Assembly (NCBI GenBank): GCA_016720115.1 | Contig: JADJXT010000001.1 | Location: forward strand, 868,001 to 932,000 | Direction: 5' to 3' | DNA: 64,000 nucleotides | Source: Sphingomonadales bacterium | GTDB lineage: Bacteria; Pseudomonadota; Alphaproteobacteria; Sphingomonadales; Sphingomonadaceae | Position numbers and translations under genes: made by a program | In this document: positions 1-6,837 of the stretch, one piece after another | Numbering within the stretch: the stretch's first letter is position 1 | Layout of the letters: each line of letters starts with the position of its first letter | The notes under the pieces: generated by a model | The model's input: the letters and a program-made list of their open reading frames with translations, nothing else | Told to the model about the DNA's origin: nothing | Databases searched by the model: none

Positions 1-7
1 GCGCTGC

Positions 8-436
8 ATGGCAGGCGATGCTACACCGCCTGCCATGCCGTTCGAACTGCCCGAAGACCTGATTGAAGAAACCTTCCTGGCGTCGACCGGCCCCGGCGGA
101 CAGAATGTCAACAAGGTGGCAACCGCGTGCCAGTTGCGGGTCGATGTTTTCCGGCTTGGCCTGCCGCCTTATGCCTTTCGCAAGCTGAAAACCCTTGCGG
201 GCAGCAAGATGACGGCTGCGGGCGAGCTGGTCGTCACAGCGCGCGAGCATCGCACGAGGGAAGCAAACCGGGCCGAGGCGCGTGCGCGTATCAATCGGCT
301 GATCGATCAGGCTTTCGTCCGCGAAGCGCCGCGGATCAAGACCAAGCCGAGCAAAGCAGCCAAGGCCAAGCGCGTCGAGGCCAAAAAGGGGCGGGGCGAA
401 ATCAAGAAGGGCCGTGGTAAAGTCCGGCTTGATTGA
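8..436 (+). CDS. arfB: Peptidyl-tRNA hydrolase ArfB (YaeJ-type ribosome rescue factor)
   Basis: Releases the nascent chain from stalled ribosomes by hydrolysing peptidyl-tRNA in the P site. The release-factor catalytic motif GGQ is at residues 30-32 inside GPGGQNVNK. It is followed by the RF-1 fold to about residue 105 and a very basic Lys/Arg tail (about 108-142), which in this family enters the empty mRNA channel. There is no codon-recognition domain and the 142-aa length fits the family. Position 8 is the first ATG; an ATG at 35 is an alternative, and the upstream context is cut off by the window edge. The next gene begins 14 bases downstream, so co-transcription with it is likely. Confidence 0.92.
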   Translation: MAGDATPPAMPFELPEDLIEETFLASTGPGGQNVNKVATACQLRVDVFRLGLPPYAFRKLKTLAGSKMTAAGELVVTAREHRTREANRAEARARINRLIDQAFVREAPRIKTKPSKAAKAKRVEAKKGRGEIKKGRGKVRLD

Positions 437-450
437 GTATCTGAGCGACT

Positions 451-933
451 ATGTACGCTTTCAATATCGCCGCCGACGCGCCCAAGGCCGAGCTCTATGC
501 CGAGCTGTTAAACTCCGCCGATGCGCTGACCGCCGGGGAGTTGGATGGCATCGCCAATATGGCGAATATCGCGGCCCTGCTGTGGCAATTCCTGCCTGAC
601 CTCAACTGGGCCGGATTTTATCGCATGGTTGACGGCGAACTTGTGCTTGGGCCGTTTCAGGGCAAGGCTGCGTGCATCCGTATCCCGCTCGACAAGGGCG
701 TATGCGGCGCTGCCGCTCGCACCGGTGCAACGCAGCTTGCCGAAGATGTCCATGCCTTTCCGGGTCATATCGCCTGCGATGCAGACAGCCGGTCCGAACT
801 GGTCGTTCCGGTGAAGCGAGATGGCGTGGTGGTTGCAGTCATCGACCTCGATAGCCCCGTGCCAGCGCGCTTCGATGCGGAAGATGCGGATGGTTTGGAA
901 ATGCTGGCCAAACTGCTCTCAACCCGCATCTGA
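451..933 (+). CDS. msrC: Free methionine-(R)-sulfoxide reductase (GAF domain)
   Basis: Reduces free L-methionine-(R)-sulfoxide to methionine as part of oxidative damage repair in the cytoplasm. The 160-aa protein is a single GAF domain. Cysteines at residues 75, 85 and 109 have the same spacing (10 and 24 residues) as the three redox cysteines described for E. coli fRMsr, which separates it from signalling GAF domains. It lies 14 bases after arfB in the same orientation. No terminator follows within the next 100 bases. Confidence 0.9.
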   Translation: MYAFNIAADAPKAELYAELLNSADALTAGELDGIANMANIAALLWQFLPDLNWAGFYRMVDGELVLGPFQGKAACIRIPLDKGVCGAAARTGATQLAEDVHAFPGHIACDADSRSELVVPVKRDGVVVAVIDLDSPVPARFDAEDADGLEMLAKLLSTRI

Positions 934-1080
934 TCCACTGCTTCATTTTGGAACAAAAGTACTAGCAACACCGCAATTTACATTCGCCTCATAGTGCCAG
1001 GCTAAAAACAATGTTAAGCACTTCTTAACTATCGAAGAATGCGCCCGAGGCGCCTCTTTGTGATTAGGGAGCGGTTAACC

Positions 1081-1914
1081 ATGAAAGTCCTCTTGATTGC
1101 GAGCCTTGCGACCAGCGCGTTGGTGGCGATGCCAGCCCAGGCAGCTGGCGACTCGGGTAAAAAACATCATGACCATGCCGATTACGGCCCGGCCATGGGG
1201 GCAGATCGCGGGATCTACGATTTTGACGGGCCGGGTTTGTCAACCTATTCGGATGCCAGCGGCGTTCGCTATGAATATGACGGAGCGTGGACCAAGGGGC
1301 AGTATCTGGACCCCGAAGGCCGGGTCTATGAAGGTCAGTGGAACGGCAAGGTAACGCGTACCAAGGATGGCGCTGCGCCAGCACCCATGCCGCGTCATCC
1401 TATGCCACCGCATCCCATGCCCGCCGCCGGTGCGCCATATGACGTTCCGCAGGCCGCCCCCTATCCCATGCCACCTGCATATGGTGCAGGTTTTGACAAT
1501 CGCGAATATGAGAAGTGCCTGAAAAGCGATGGCGTTGGCGGTGCTGCCATCGGCGCGATATTGGGCGCGATTGCAGGCAACCGTATCGCAGGTCGCGGAA
1601 ACCGGACGGAAGGCACGCTGATCGGCAGCGGACTTGGCGCACTTGCCGGTCTGGGTGTCGAAAAGTCGATGAAGAAATGCGAGAAATATCTGTCGCGCGA
1701 TAACGGATATGGCCCGGGCTATGGCCATGCTTATGGCGGCTATCCCTATGGCTATTACTATTATCCGGCACCGATGGTGGCCTATTCGATGGTGCCGGTC
1801 ACCACGACCACGGTGACCGAAGAGATTTATTACGAAACCGTGCCCGTCAAGCGGAAGGCCGTGCGCAAATGGAAGCCGAAGCCCAAGCCGAAACCGCGCT
1901 GCGTTTGCCGCTGA
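1081..1914 (+). CDS. Exported glycine-zipper protein
   Basis: 277-aa exported protein of unknown role. The ATG at 1081 is chosen over one at 1039 because it directly precedes a clear signal peptide (residues 1-21, ending PAQA). A His/Pro/Met-rich low-complexity stretch lies at about 100-130. A glycine-zipper 2TM-type segment follows (about 150-185, GGAAIGAILGAIAG and a second Gly/Ala run), then a Tyr/Gly-rich part and a Lys/Pro-rich C-terminus ending in CVCR. Glycine-zipper proteins of this kind are usually outer-membrane or periplasmic and structural. A strong terminator follows directly, so it is probably monocistronic. Confidence 0.75.
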   Translation: MKVLLIASLATSALVAMPAQAAGDSGKKHHDHADYGPAMGADRGIYDFDGPGLSTYSDASGVRYEYDGAWTKGQYLDPEGRVYEGQWNGKVTRTKDGAAPAPMPRHPMPPHPMPAAGAPYDVPQAAPYPMPPAYGAGFDNREYEKCLKSDGVGGAAIGAILGAIAGNRIAGRGNRTEGTLIGSGLGALAGLGVEKSMKKCEKYLSRDNGYGPGYGHAYGGYPYGYYYYPAPMVAYSMVPVTTTTVTEEIYYETVPVKRKAVRKWKPKPKPKPRCVCR

Positions 1915-1935
1915 GCGGTAGGTGACCGAAATAAG

Positions 1936-1961
1936 AAACCCCGCTTTTGGCGGGGTTTTTT
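1936..1961 (+). terminator. Bidirectional rho-independent terminator
   Basis: Stem AAACCCCGC/GCGGGGTTT with a 5-base loop, a T-run on the plus strand and A residues on the other side. It lies between two convergent genes (ends at 1914 and 1963) and can serve both. Confidence 0.85.
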
Positions 1962-1962
1962 G

Positions 1963-2721
1963 TCAGCGGAATAAATCGCCTTGTGAACCGGATTCGAAGT
2001 CAACCCAACCATCCGGAGTCAGTTTTTCGAGAGGGCGGTAACGGGTCTTGTATTGCATGCGGGCCGCATTTTTGACCCAATAGCCCAGATAGACAAAGGG
2101 CAGGCCTGCATTGCGCGCGCGCATGATGTGATCCATGATGATGAAGTTGCCCAGCCCGGCGCGCCCTTCGGCTTCGGCATCGTAAAAGCTGTAGACCATC
2201 GACAGGCCATCCGACTGCTGGTCGGTAATGCAGGCCCCCACCAACCCGCCCTGCGCGCCATAACGGGCGGGCAGGCGATATTCGACGACATGGCTGTGCA
2301 CCGGGGTCTGCTCGACCATGTCGGCATAGTCCATATCGTCCATGTCCGCCATTCCGCCTTCGGGGTGCCGTTGTTTCAGATAGCGGCGGAGCAGCTCATA
2401 TTGCTCATTGGTCGACCAGGGGCGGCAGGCGCTCACCTGCAGGTCGGAATTGCGCTTGAGGATCTTGCGCTGCGTGGTGTTGGGCTGAAAACCGCCGGTC
2501 AGGATGCGCACAGGTACGCACGCCTTGCAATCGATGCAGCTTGGGCGATAGGCGACATTCTGGCTGCGGCGAAAACCGATGCGGCCAAGCGCTTCGTTGA
2601 GTTCGCTCGCATGCGCGCCGTTCAGTTCGGTGAAGACCTTGCGTTCGGTCTTGCCGGGCAAATAAGGGCAGGGTGCAGGGTTCGTAACGAAAAAGCGCGG
2701 AAAGCGTACTGGTGCGCTCAT
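1963..2721 (-). CDS. bpt: Aspartate/glutamate leucyltransferase (Bpt)
   Basis: Transfers leucine from leucyl-tRNA to N-terminal Asp or Glu of proteins, making them substrates of the N-degron pathway (ClpS/ClpAP). The 252-aa length is normal. The N-terminal half carries the conserved CPYLP segment (Cys18) and the Cys cluster CIDCKAC (Cys62, 65, 68). The C-terminal half is the GNAT-like transferase domain. A ClpS gene, the recognition factor for such degrons, occurs in this window at 54840-55205, so both ends of the pathway are represented. Confidence 0.93.
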   Translation of the reverse strand: MSAPVRFPRFFVTNPAPCPYLPGKTERKVFTELNGAHASELNEALGRIGFRRSQNVAYRPSCIDCKACVPVRILTGGFQPNTTQRKILKRNSDLQVSACRPWSTNEQYELLRRYLKQRHPEGGMADMDDMDYADMVEQTPVHSHVVEYRLPARYGAQGGLVGACITDQQSDGLSMVYSFYDAEAEGRAGLGNFIIMDHIMRARNAGLPFVYLGYWVKNAARMQYKTRYRPLEKLTPDGWVDFESGSQGDLFR

Positions 2722-2826
2722 GGTAAACCCGACCTCGCCTATCTTTGTGTTATGGCGAGGTTATGACGCTTTACATCGGTGCTGAAAAGGGCGTTTACCA
2801 TCATTTGCGGATGGTATTGATTTTGT

Positions 2827-4044
2827 TCAATTCAGTTCGACCCGTTCGACCTTGTAGCCTGCATCTTTCAGCGAATCGACCAGTCCCTGAAGCTGCTCTG
2901 CATCGCGGGCTTCGCATTCAATGTCTGTTATCAAACCCTTGGCGGGCAGCGTCGTGAAGATGCGCTGGTGATAGATTTCGATGATGTTGATGTTATGCTC
3001 GTTGAACAGCTTCATCACCTTGTACAAAGCACCGGGACGGTCTTGTAAGGTGATCCGCAAGCGAGCGAGGCGGCCCGAACGAGCCAGATCGCGCAGCAGC
3101 ACATTGGCAAGCAGGCGGGTGTCGATATTGCCGCCGCTGAGCACGATGCCGACATTCTTGCCCTTGAACTTCTCGGGACAGGCCATCACGGCGGCCAGCC
3201 CGGCTGCCCCGCCGCCTTCGACCACGGTTTTCTCGATCTGCAGTAACAGGCTGACCGCGGTTTCCAGTTCGGGTTCAGAGACCAGAATTATGTCGTCGAC
3301 GATGTCGCGGATTACCTCTGAGGTGAATTCGCCGGGAACCTTGACGGCAATGCCTTCGGCGAGCGTATCGCCCTCGCAAGGCATCTGCTTGTCGTTCAGC
3401 AGCGCATACATCGAGGGATACAGCTCTGCCTGCACGCCGACCAGTTCGATATCCGGATTGATACCCCGTGCCGCTGTACCCATGCCCGACAACAGCCCGC
3501 CCCCGCCGATGGGCACGACGAGTGTGTCGATGGTTGGTATCTCTTCGAGCATTTCGAGAGCGACAGTGCCCTGGCCCGCTGCCACCGTTGGATCATCGAA
3601 TGGATGAACGAAAGTCAGCCCCAGTTCCTTTTCAAGCAGGCGGGCGTGTTTATACGCATCGTCGAACTTCTCGCCTTCGAGAACGACTTTGCCGCCCACC
3701 GCCTCGGTCTGCATGACTTTCACCGTTGGCGTGCTCTTGGGCATGACGATGGTAACGGGTACGCCAAGGCGGGTGCCGTGATAGCTCAGCCCCTGCGCAT
3801 GGTTGCCTGCCGATGCGGCGATCACACCGCGGCTGCGCGCTTCTTCGGGCATCAGCAGCAGGGCGTTCAATGCGCCGCGTTCCTTATAGGCGGCGGTGAA
3901 CTGCAGGTTCTCGAACTTCAGGTAAATATTCGCGCCGGTCAGCTTGGACAGCGTTTTGCTGTGCAAGGTGGGTGTTGCGACAATAGCGTCGCGGATGCGC
4001 TCATGCGCGGCTCGGACATCGGCAAGGGTCAGAAGTTCAGACAT
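2827..4044 (-). CDS. ilvA: Threonine ammonia-lyase with ACT domain
   Basis: PLP enzyme deaminating threonine to 2-oxobutanoate, the first step toward isoleucine. 405 aa. The PLP lysine is K54 in AAYKERGA. A glycine-rich phosphate loop (GGGGLLSG) lies in the middle of the catalytic domain, and an ACT regulatory domain occupies about 325-405. This layout matches the roughly 400-aa TdcB/IlvA type with one ACT domain rather than the 500-aa E. coli IlvA. The ATG at 4044 is preferred to an upstream in-frame ATG at 4086, since MSELLTLADV aligns with family N-termini. Whether it is biosynthetic or catabolic cannot be told from sequence alone. Confidence 0.9.
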   Translation of the reverse strand: MSELLTLADVRAAHERIRDAIVATPTLHSKTLSKLTGANIYLKFENLQFTAAYKERGALNALLLMPEEARSRGVIAASAGNHAQGLSYHGTRLGVPVTIVMPKSTPTVKVMQTEAVGGKVVLEGEKFDDAYKHARLLEKELGLTFVHPFDDPTVAAGQGTVALEMLEEIPTIDTLVVPIGGGGLLSGMGTAARGINPDIELVGVQAELYPSMYALLNDKQMPCEGDTLAEGIAVKVPGEFTSEVIRDIVDDIILVSEPELETAVSLLLQIEKTVVEGGGAAGLAAVMACPEKFKGKNVGIVLSGGNIDTRLLANVLLRDLARSGRLARLRITLQDRPGALYKVMKLFNEHNINIIEIYHQRIFTTLPAKGLITDIECEARDAEQLQGLVDSLKDAGYKVERVELN

Positions 4045-4102
4045 AGTGGGCGCGGCCCTAACCCATCTGGCGCAAAGTGAAAACACCGATTAGAGCGATG
4101 GC

Positions 4103-4972
4103 ATGGCAAGAATAGCTTTTATCGGTTTGGGCGTGATGGGCGGACCTATCGCGCGACATTTGCGCAACGCGGGTCATGAAATGACTGTCTACAACCGCTC
4201 GTCGGCAAAGGCAGACAAATGGCTGGCAGAACATGGCGGGCAAAAGGCCGCTTCGCCGGCTGAGGCTGCGAAGGACGCCGATTTTGTTGTCAGCTGCGTG
4301 GGCACCGATGATGATCTGGCCAGCATCACCCTTGGCCGCGATGGCGTATTCGCCGCGATGCCAAAGGGCAGCACTTTCATCGATCATACAACGGTGTCCG
4401 CGCGTATTGCCCGTCAACTGGCGGTAGAGGCGAAGGGACGCGGCATTCACTGTGTCGATGCACCGGTGACGGGCGGGCAGGCAGGGGCCGAAAATGGCAC
4501 GCTGGCGATCATGTGCGGCGGGATTGAAACGGCAGTGGCATCCGCCAAGCCGGTGATGGCTGCCTATTCAAAACGCATCGTCCATGTCGGCGGTCCCGGC
4601 GACGGGCAGACGGCAAAGATGGTCAACCAGATTTGCATTGCAGGGGTGTTGCAGGGCCTTTCGGAAGCCTTGCACTTCGCCCAATGTGCGGAACTTGATC
4701 TCGACAAGGTGTTTGACGCTATTTCGGGGGGAGCTGCGCAAAGCTGGCAGATGGACAATCGCTGGGCGACCATGGCGAAGGGCGAATTTGATTTCGGCTT
4801 TGCGGTGGACTGGATGCGCAAGGATTTGGGGCTGGCGATTGACGAGGCGCGCGCCAATGGCGCCAGCATCCCGATCGCTGCGATGACCGACCAGTTCTTT
4901 TCCGATATCCAGTATATGGGCGGTGGGCGGCAGGATACGAGTGCACTGGTGCGAAGGTTGCCCAAACGATGA
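4103..4972 (+). CDS. NAD(P)-dependent 3-hydroxyisobutyrate dehydrogenase-family oxidoreductase
   Basis: Beta-hydroxyacid dehydrogenase family, 289 aa. The Rossmann signature FIGLGVMGGPIARHL is at residues 5-19. The family substrate motif appears around residue 120 (DAPVTGGQAGAENGTL), and the catalytic lysine is in GQTAKMVNQ near residue 172. Members reduce or oxidise 3-hydroxyisobutyrate, tartronate semialdehyde or related small hydroxyacids; the exact substrate is not determined here. Its stop codon overlaps the start of the downstream amidohydrolase gene (ATGA at 4969-4972), indicating an operon. Confidence 0.88.
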   Translation: MARIAFIGLGVMGGPIARHLRNAGHEMTVYNRSSAKADKWLAEHGGQKAASPAEAAKDADFVVSCVGTDDDLASITLGRDGVFAAMPKGSTFIDHTTVSARIARQLAVEAKGRGIHCVDAPVTGGQAGAENGTLAIMCGGIETAVASAKPVMAAYSKRIVHVGGPGDGQTAKMVNQICIAGVLQGLSEALHFAQCAELDLDKVFDAISGGAAQSWQMDNRWATMAKGEFDFGFAVDWMRKDLGLAIDEARANGASIPIAAMTDQFFSDIQYMGGGRQDTSALVRRLPKR

Positions 4973-6657
4973 AGTGTCGAGCTTACCTGGCGGCTGCGTC
5001 CGTCGCCCTTTCCGCCCCGGCCTTCGCCGATGGGATGGTCGAAAACGTCAATGGCATCACGCTCGACAAGGACGGCAAGGTGGTTCGTTTTTCGGCTGTG
5101 CTTATCGATAAGGAGGGTAAGATCAGTCAGCTTTTTACCAGCAAGGAAAAGGCCCCCAAACAGCTCGATTTCCGCCATGATGGGCGCGGGCTGACGATGC
5201 TTCCCGGTCTTATCGATGCGCATGGGCACGTCATGGGGCTGGGTTTTGCTGCGCTGACGCTCGACCTGTCGGGCACCAATTCGCTTGATGAAGCACAGGC
5301 GGCGATCAAGTCCTATGCCGCAAAATATCCGGAGCGCCGGTGGATAGTGGGGCGGGGCTGGAATCAGGAGAAATGGGGTCTGGGCCGTTTCCCTGCGGCG
5401 GCCGATCTTGATGCGATTGTCACCGATCGCCCGATCTGGCTTGAGCGGGTGGATGGACATGCAGGCTGGGCAAACAGCCGCGCAATGGAGATTGCCGGAA
5501 TAACGGGTGCAACCAGATCGCCGCCCGGCGGTCGTATAGAGATGGCAGGCGCCAAGCCCAGCGGCATATTCGTCGATGCCGCAAGCGAGTTGGTGTCCAA
5601 ACACATCCCGGCACCAAAACCGGGCGAGCGCGATCTGGCCTTGGCAGAAGCGCAAAAGGCGCTCCTGTCGGTTGGCGTCACCAGCATCGCCGATATGGGA
5701 ACGAGTATCGAGGACTGGCAGAGCTATCGTCGGGCGGGCGATGCCGGCTGGCTGTCGATCCGCATCTTTGGCTATGCAGGCGGCATTGACAATATGGTGG
5801 CCATAGCCGGGCCACGTCCGACACCGTGGCTGTATGATGACAAGCTGCGCCTCGGCGGCGTCAAGCTCTATCTCGACGGTGCTCTTGGCAGCCGCGGGGC
5901 CTGGTTGAAGAAGCCCTATGCGGATGCGCCGGGACAGACCGGGCTGTCCTTCCTGGCCAGCGCCGAAATCCGCAACCTGATGGTGCGCGCCTCGATGGAT
6001 GGCTTCCAGACAGCTGTGCATGCCATTGGCGATGCCGCCAACGCAGATGCTATCGGAGCGGTAGAGGATCTGGCGGAAACCTATTCAGGCGACCGGCGCT
6101 GGCGGATCGAGCATGTGCAGATCGTCGATCCGGCCGACCTGTCTCGCCTTGCCAAAAATGGCATTGTTGCGTCTATGCAACCGGTGCACCAGACTTCGGA
6201 TAGGCTCATGGCCGAAGCGCGACTGGGGACGGAGCGGTTGAATGGTGCCTATGCCTGGAACTCGATCCTGAAGGCTGGGGGGAAGCTGGCATTCGGCTCT
6301 GATACACCTGTCGAGGCGCCCAACCCCTTTGCGGGCATTGCAGCGGCCATGACGCGCGAGGACGATAAGGGGCAGCCCTTTGGCGGATGGATTCCTGCCG
6401 AAAGACTGTCGCGCGAACAGGCATTGGCCGGTTTCACCATCGGCGCTGCTTATGCGGCTTTTGCCGAAGACAAAGTGGGTTCGCTGACCCCCGGGCATCG
6501 TGCAGACTTCATTCTGGTCGATACCGATCCGTTAATAGCTTCGCCCGCTCAAATTCGTGGGACGGTCGTGAAGGAAACCTGGCTCGGCGGACGACCGGTT
6601 TACCAGCAGGGCGGTGCTACAATGCCGGCAAGTCAAGGTGACGTTACGTCACGCTGA
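4969..6657 (+). CDS. Exported YtcJ-like metal-dependent amidohydrolase
   Basis: 562-aa amidohydrolase of the YtcJ/N-substituted formamide deformylase group. A signal peptide (residues 1-20, ending APAFA) predicts a periplasmic location. The first metal ligands lie in LIDAHGHVMG, further His ligands in the AVHAIGDAAN and RIEHVQ segments, and the late Asp in FGSDTPVEAPNP. Substrate unknown. It overlaps the preceding dehydrogenase gene by four bases, and a TonB receptor gene follows after 180 bases, so uptake and cleavage of a common compound is possible but unproven. A palindrome at 6638-6652 overlaps its 3' end. Confidence 0.88.
   Translation: MKCRAYLAAASVALSAPAFADGMVENVNGITLDKDGKVVRFSAVLIDKEGKISQLFTSKEKAPKQLDFRHDGRGLTMLPGLIDAHGHVMGLGFAALTLDLSGTNSLDEAQAAIKSYAAKYPERRWIVGRGWNQEKWGLGRFPAAADLDAIVTDRPIWLERVDGHAGWANSRAMEIAGITGATRSPPGGRIEMAGAKPSGIFVDAASELVSKHIPAPKPGERDLALAEAQKALLSVGVTSIADMGTSIEDWQSYRRAGDAGWLSIRIFGYAGGIDNMVAIAGPRPTPWLYDDKLRLGGVKLYLDGALGSRGAWLKKPYADAPGQTGLSFLASAEIRNLMVRASMDGFQTAVHAIGDAANADAIGAVEDLAETYSGDRRWRIEHVQIVDPADLSRLAKNGIVASMQPVHQTSDRLMAEARLGTERLNGAYAWNSILKAGGKLAFGSDTPVEAPNPFAGIAAAMTREDDKGQPFGGWIPAERLSREQALAGFTIGAAYAAFAEDKVGSLTPGHRADFILVDTDPLIASPAQIRGTVVKETWLGGRPVYQQGGATMPASQGDVTSR
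6638..6652. promoter_or_regulatory. Palindrome GTGACGT-T-ACGTCAC
   Basis: Perfect 7-1-7 palindrome overlapping the 3' end of the amidohydrolase gene, with further TGACGT and GGTCACGT half-site-like sequences just downstream (6655-6668). It may be an operator for the TonB receptor gene 185 bases further on; the binding protein is unknown. Confidence 0.4.
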
Positions 6658-6776
6658 CGTGGTCACGTAATATTCTTCTTAATTAAGCGATTAAATTATT
6701 CGTTGCTGTCGCGGCTTGTTGCAGTTGAGCAACATTCTTTGAAAAACTGTTGCAGCAATGTCTATCGCAGGTGACT

Positions 6777-6795
6777 TATGCGCATAAAGCGCATA
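6777..6795. promoter_or_regulatory. Palindrome TATGCGC-ATAAA-GCGCATA upstream of TonB receptor gene
   Basis: 7-5-7 inverted repeat located 43 bases upstream of the receptor start codon. It could be an operator or form an mRNA hairpin in the leader. No similarity to a known Fur box was recognised. Confidence 0.4.
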
Positions 6796-6837
6796 GTCAT
6801 GCTGCCAACAAAATAGTCGATGTTGAAGGAGAGGGTT

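Noticed and set aside
2770..2826. Terminator between bpt and ilvA
   Set aside because: A short TACCATC/GATGGTA hairpin exists, but no T-run follows on the minus strand, where ilvA would need it.
4564..6021. Long minus-strand frame across the dehydrogenase and amidohydrolase genes
   Set aside because: Spans two well-supported plus-strand genes and their overlap; no family features.
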